Assembly (NCBI GenBank): GCA_020635535.1
Contig: JACJZP010000026.1
Location: forward strand, 1-23,103
DNA length: 23,103 nt
Source: Flavobacteriales bacterium
GTDB taxonomy: Bacteria; Bacteroidota; Bacteroidia; UBA10329
Direction: 5' to 3'
Numbering within the stretch: position 1 is the stretch's first letter; each line of letters begins with the position of its first letter. A program made the translations under genes and the position numbers. A model generated the notes under the pieces. It saw nothing but the letters and a program-made list of their open reading frames with translations, had not been told where the DNA came from and made no database searches. This document shows positions 21,678 through 23,103 of this stretch, piece by piece.

Positions 21678-21689
21678 ACCCTTACCACA

Positions 21690-22145
21690 ATGAGAAAAAT
21701 CCTTCTGGCCTTATTGGGTTTTACATTTTGCGCATTTCAATCATGCAAAAAGGATCCAAGCGTAACTGAACTTCTAACCAGTGATGATTGGAAGCTGAAA
21801 ACACTGACCGTTAATCCGGCCGTAATCGTCAACAATGTTGCGATAACAGATTACTACAGCCAGTTGTATGATTATGATAAGGACAATATCCTTCGTTTCC
21901 GTACTGACGGAACTTTCATTTCAGACGAAGGCACCCTGAAAGAAAATCCAAATGACCCACAGACAAAGCAGGGCAATTGGTTGCTTTCAACCTCTGAAAC
22001 CACAATAACCGTTTGGGTAGATAACGATACGATCAACTACAATCTTCTTGACGTCTCCGAGAGCTCGCTCTCGCTCAGCTATTCTGAACGGGACACATCA
22101 ACACAGATCAATTATACCCTTACCGCTGGGTTCGAACACCCATAA
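21690..22145 (+). CDS. Small lipocalin-like lipoprotein
   Basis: A 151-residue protein with a typical Bacteroidota lipoprotein signal (MRKILLALLGFTFCAFQSCKKD, lipid Cys19). The mature part begins with LLTSDDWKLKTLTVNP and continues with strands ending in NILRFRTDGTFISDEG and KQGNWLLSTSETTITVWVD, the W-x-L and G-x-W pattern of lipocalin-like proteins of this phylum. Ligand and role are unknown. It lies 12 bp after paaE and is convergent with the DUF2892 gene, 4 bp apart. Confidence 0.8.
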   Translation: MRKILLALLGFTFCAFQSCKKDPSVTELLTSDDWKLKTLTVNPAVIVNNVAITDYYSQLYDYDKDNILRFRTDGTFISDEGTLKENPNDPQTKQGNWLLSTSETTITVWVDNDTINYNLLDVSESSLSLSYSERDTSTQINYTLTAGFEHP

Positions 22146-22149
22146 ACCA

Positions 22150-22353
22150 CTATTTCTTTGGGCAGGTGCTGATGCCAAAAGGCAGATAAAGTGGACAGAA
22201 GCTGATAAATGCAGTAGCAAGGAATACCGCACCCAAAACCAGTAGAATAATTCCAACTGTTCCGGTTACAGTTCCTGTGAAATAAAGTGCAGCAAATACT
22301 GCTGCTACAATAATGCGGATAATGCGATCCGCAGAGCCCATGTTCTTTTTCAT
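22150..22353 (-). CDS. DUF2892-family small membrane protein
   Basis: A 67-residue protein with two membrane helices (about 12-28 and 31-52). KNMGSADRIIRIIVAAVFAALYF, then a second helix, FISFCPLYLPFGISTC, is the DUF2892 pattern, with the paired Cys residues (C-P-L-Y-x-P-x-G-I-x-T-C) kept. The family is sometimes fused to rhodanese domains (YgaP-type), but here it stands alone; its role is unknown. The 201 bp upstream, 22354-22554, hold no gene I can support. Confidence 0.93.
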   Translation of the reverse strand: MKKNMGSADRIIRIIVAAVFAALYFTGTVTGTVGIILLVLGAVFLATAFISFCPLYLPFGISTCPKK

Positions 22354-22524
22354 GATGGTAGAGTTTTAGTAAATAACGCTACAAGAGTAGACCAATGGTT
22401 GAAGCAATCAGGTGATGCAGGTCACGCACTCGCAAGACATTGGTCAGTTAAAAGATTTCCTGTGAAGCAAGCCATTCCTAACATCCCAACGAGATATAAG
22501 TTGGCTGCTATAGACCGATCTTCG

Positions 22525-22532
22525 TAACCTTG
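22525..22532 (+). promoter_or_regulatory. Candidate -7 box of the arylsulfotransferase-like gene
   Basis: TAACCTTG, one mismatch from TAnnTTTG, in the common context GTAACCTTGCG, 22 bp before the TTG start at 22555. Confidence 0.35.
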
Positions 22533-22554
22533 CGCCTGTAAAATTCCTGCTCTA

Positions 22555-23103
22555 TTGAAAAAAGTCATCAATGCTTTTGGTTATCTGGTTGTGATCTTGG
22601 CATTTCTATGTGGCTACGGTTATGCGGTAAAGGAGTCGGTTAACGGGAATTCTTCTGGCAAATTTGCCCAGCGACTTAATGAATTCGTTTCGTTCCCCAA
22701 GACGGTTATTGAGGTTTTCTCAAGTAAGGAGATAAGGAACATACCACCCACATTCGAAGCAAAACTCATTACCGACACATTCAACCACCTTGCACAGGAT
22801 GTCTATGGCCTGCTTTCTCTTTATGATCGAGAAAATGACAATTGGAATATTGTGTTGATGAACTTTCGGGATAACACCACTACCTATAAATGGAAATTGG
22901 TGAAAGAGAATTTCAACCAGACCGACAGACAATGGGCCAATTCCGAGCCCAGAAACCCGATTTTGCTGCCCAACCGAGGATTAATTACAGACAATGACGA
23001 AACGTTTAACCTTTACCGGCTTGACAGTGCTTCCAACATAGTTTGGCACAATAAGCAGAAGAAGTTCCACCATTCGATGAATCTCGACCATGAGGGAAAT
23101 ATC
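22555..23103 (+). CDS. Arylsulfotransferase-like protein, partial (C-terminus beyond right edge)
   Basis: I translated this frame directly: it is open for 183 codons from TTG 22555 to the window edge, with the closest upstream in-frame stop at 22525 and no ATG between. The N-terminus KKVINAFGYLVVILAFLCGYGYAV is a membrane anchor or uncleaved signal. Later come TYKWKLVKENFNQT, ILLPNRGLITDNDETFNLYRLD, IVWHNKQKKFHHSMNLDHEGNI. The last piece (W-x-n-K-F-H-H-S-M-N-L-D-H-E-G-N-I) is the kind of sequence found at the start of the propeller in arylsulfotransferase-like (ASST) proteins. The family call is by eye from a partial sequence; activity cannot be judged. Confidence 0.7.
   Translation, partial: MKKVINAFGYLVVILAFLCGYGYAVKESVNGNSSGKFAQRLNEFVSFPKTVIEVFSSKEIRNIPPTFEAKLITDTFNHLAQDVYGLLSLYDRENDNWNIVLMNFRDNTTTYKWKLVKENFNQTDRQWANSEPRNPILLPNRGLITDNDETFNLYRLDSASNIVWHNKQKKFHHSMNLDHEGNI

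Noticed and set aside
22127..22142. TGGGTTCGAACACCCA looks like a tRNA T-arm
   Set aside because: It is inside the end of the lipocalin-like gene, and no D-arm, anticodon arm or acceptor stem can be found upstream.

Overview
The window looks like a chromosomal segment of a member of the Bacteroidota, probably Flavobacteriales-like. The evidence is a type IX secretion sorting domain at the C-terminus of the YHYH protein, several Bacteroidota-style lipoproteins, TAnnTTTG-type -7 promoter boxes, A-rich leaders instead of clear Shine-Dalgarno sites, and two kinds of palindromic intergenic repeat that I recognise from this phylum. The genus cannot be named from the sequence alone.

Layout. Positions 1-5449 are mixed genes: a large secreted protein cut by the left edge, a DUF2306-like membrane protein, an ABM-domain gene with a membrane-bound LytTR regulator, a lipoprotein, and a DegT/DnrJ/EryC1-type PLP enzyme. 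From 5477 to 21677 lies an almost complete aerobic phenylacetate (phenylacetyl-CoA epoxidase) catabolic cluster: paaZ alone (interrupted from the rest by a lipoprotein gene and a two-gene secreted-protein unit), then on the minus strand paaG - four-helix-bundle gene - paaH - paaI - marC - paaJ - four-helix-bundle gene - paaY, then paaA-B-C-D on the minus strand, and paaE on the plus strand behind a metallo-beta-lactamase-fold lipoprotein gene. The right end has a small lipoprotein, a DUF2892 membrane protein and the start of an arylsulfotransferase-like protein.

How the genes work together. PaaABC with PaaD and the reductase PaaE epoxidise phenylacetyl-CoA; PaaG isomerises the epoxide to the oxepin; PaaZ opens and oxidises the ring; PaaJ and PaaH carry out the beta-oxidation-like steps; PaaI and PaaY are thioesterases that rescue CoA from dead-end products. 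No PaaK ligase, no separate PaaF hydratase and no PaaX/PaaR-type regulator is visible.

The most unusual point is that most of the longer spacers of the paa operons hold repeats. The paaA/paaB and paaC/paaD spacers each hold a palindromic repeat. Two four-helix-bundle (23S rRNA intervening-sequence-protein family) genes are each flanked by inverted arrays of degenerate short units sharing the core GTTKAY, with a 7-bp period around one gene and an 8-9-bp period around the other. A third, gene-less inverted array lies just past paaY. The arrays next to paaH seem to have replaced its ATG start. A second point of interest is a set of three LytTR-like boxes exactly 20 bp apart between the lytTR regulator gene and the DUF2306 gene.
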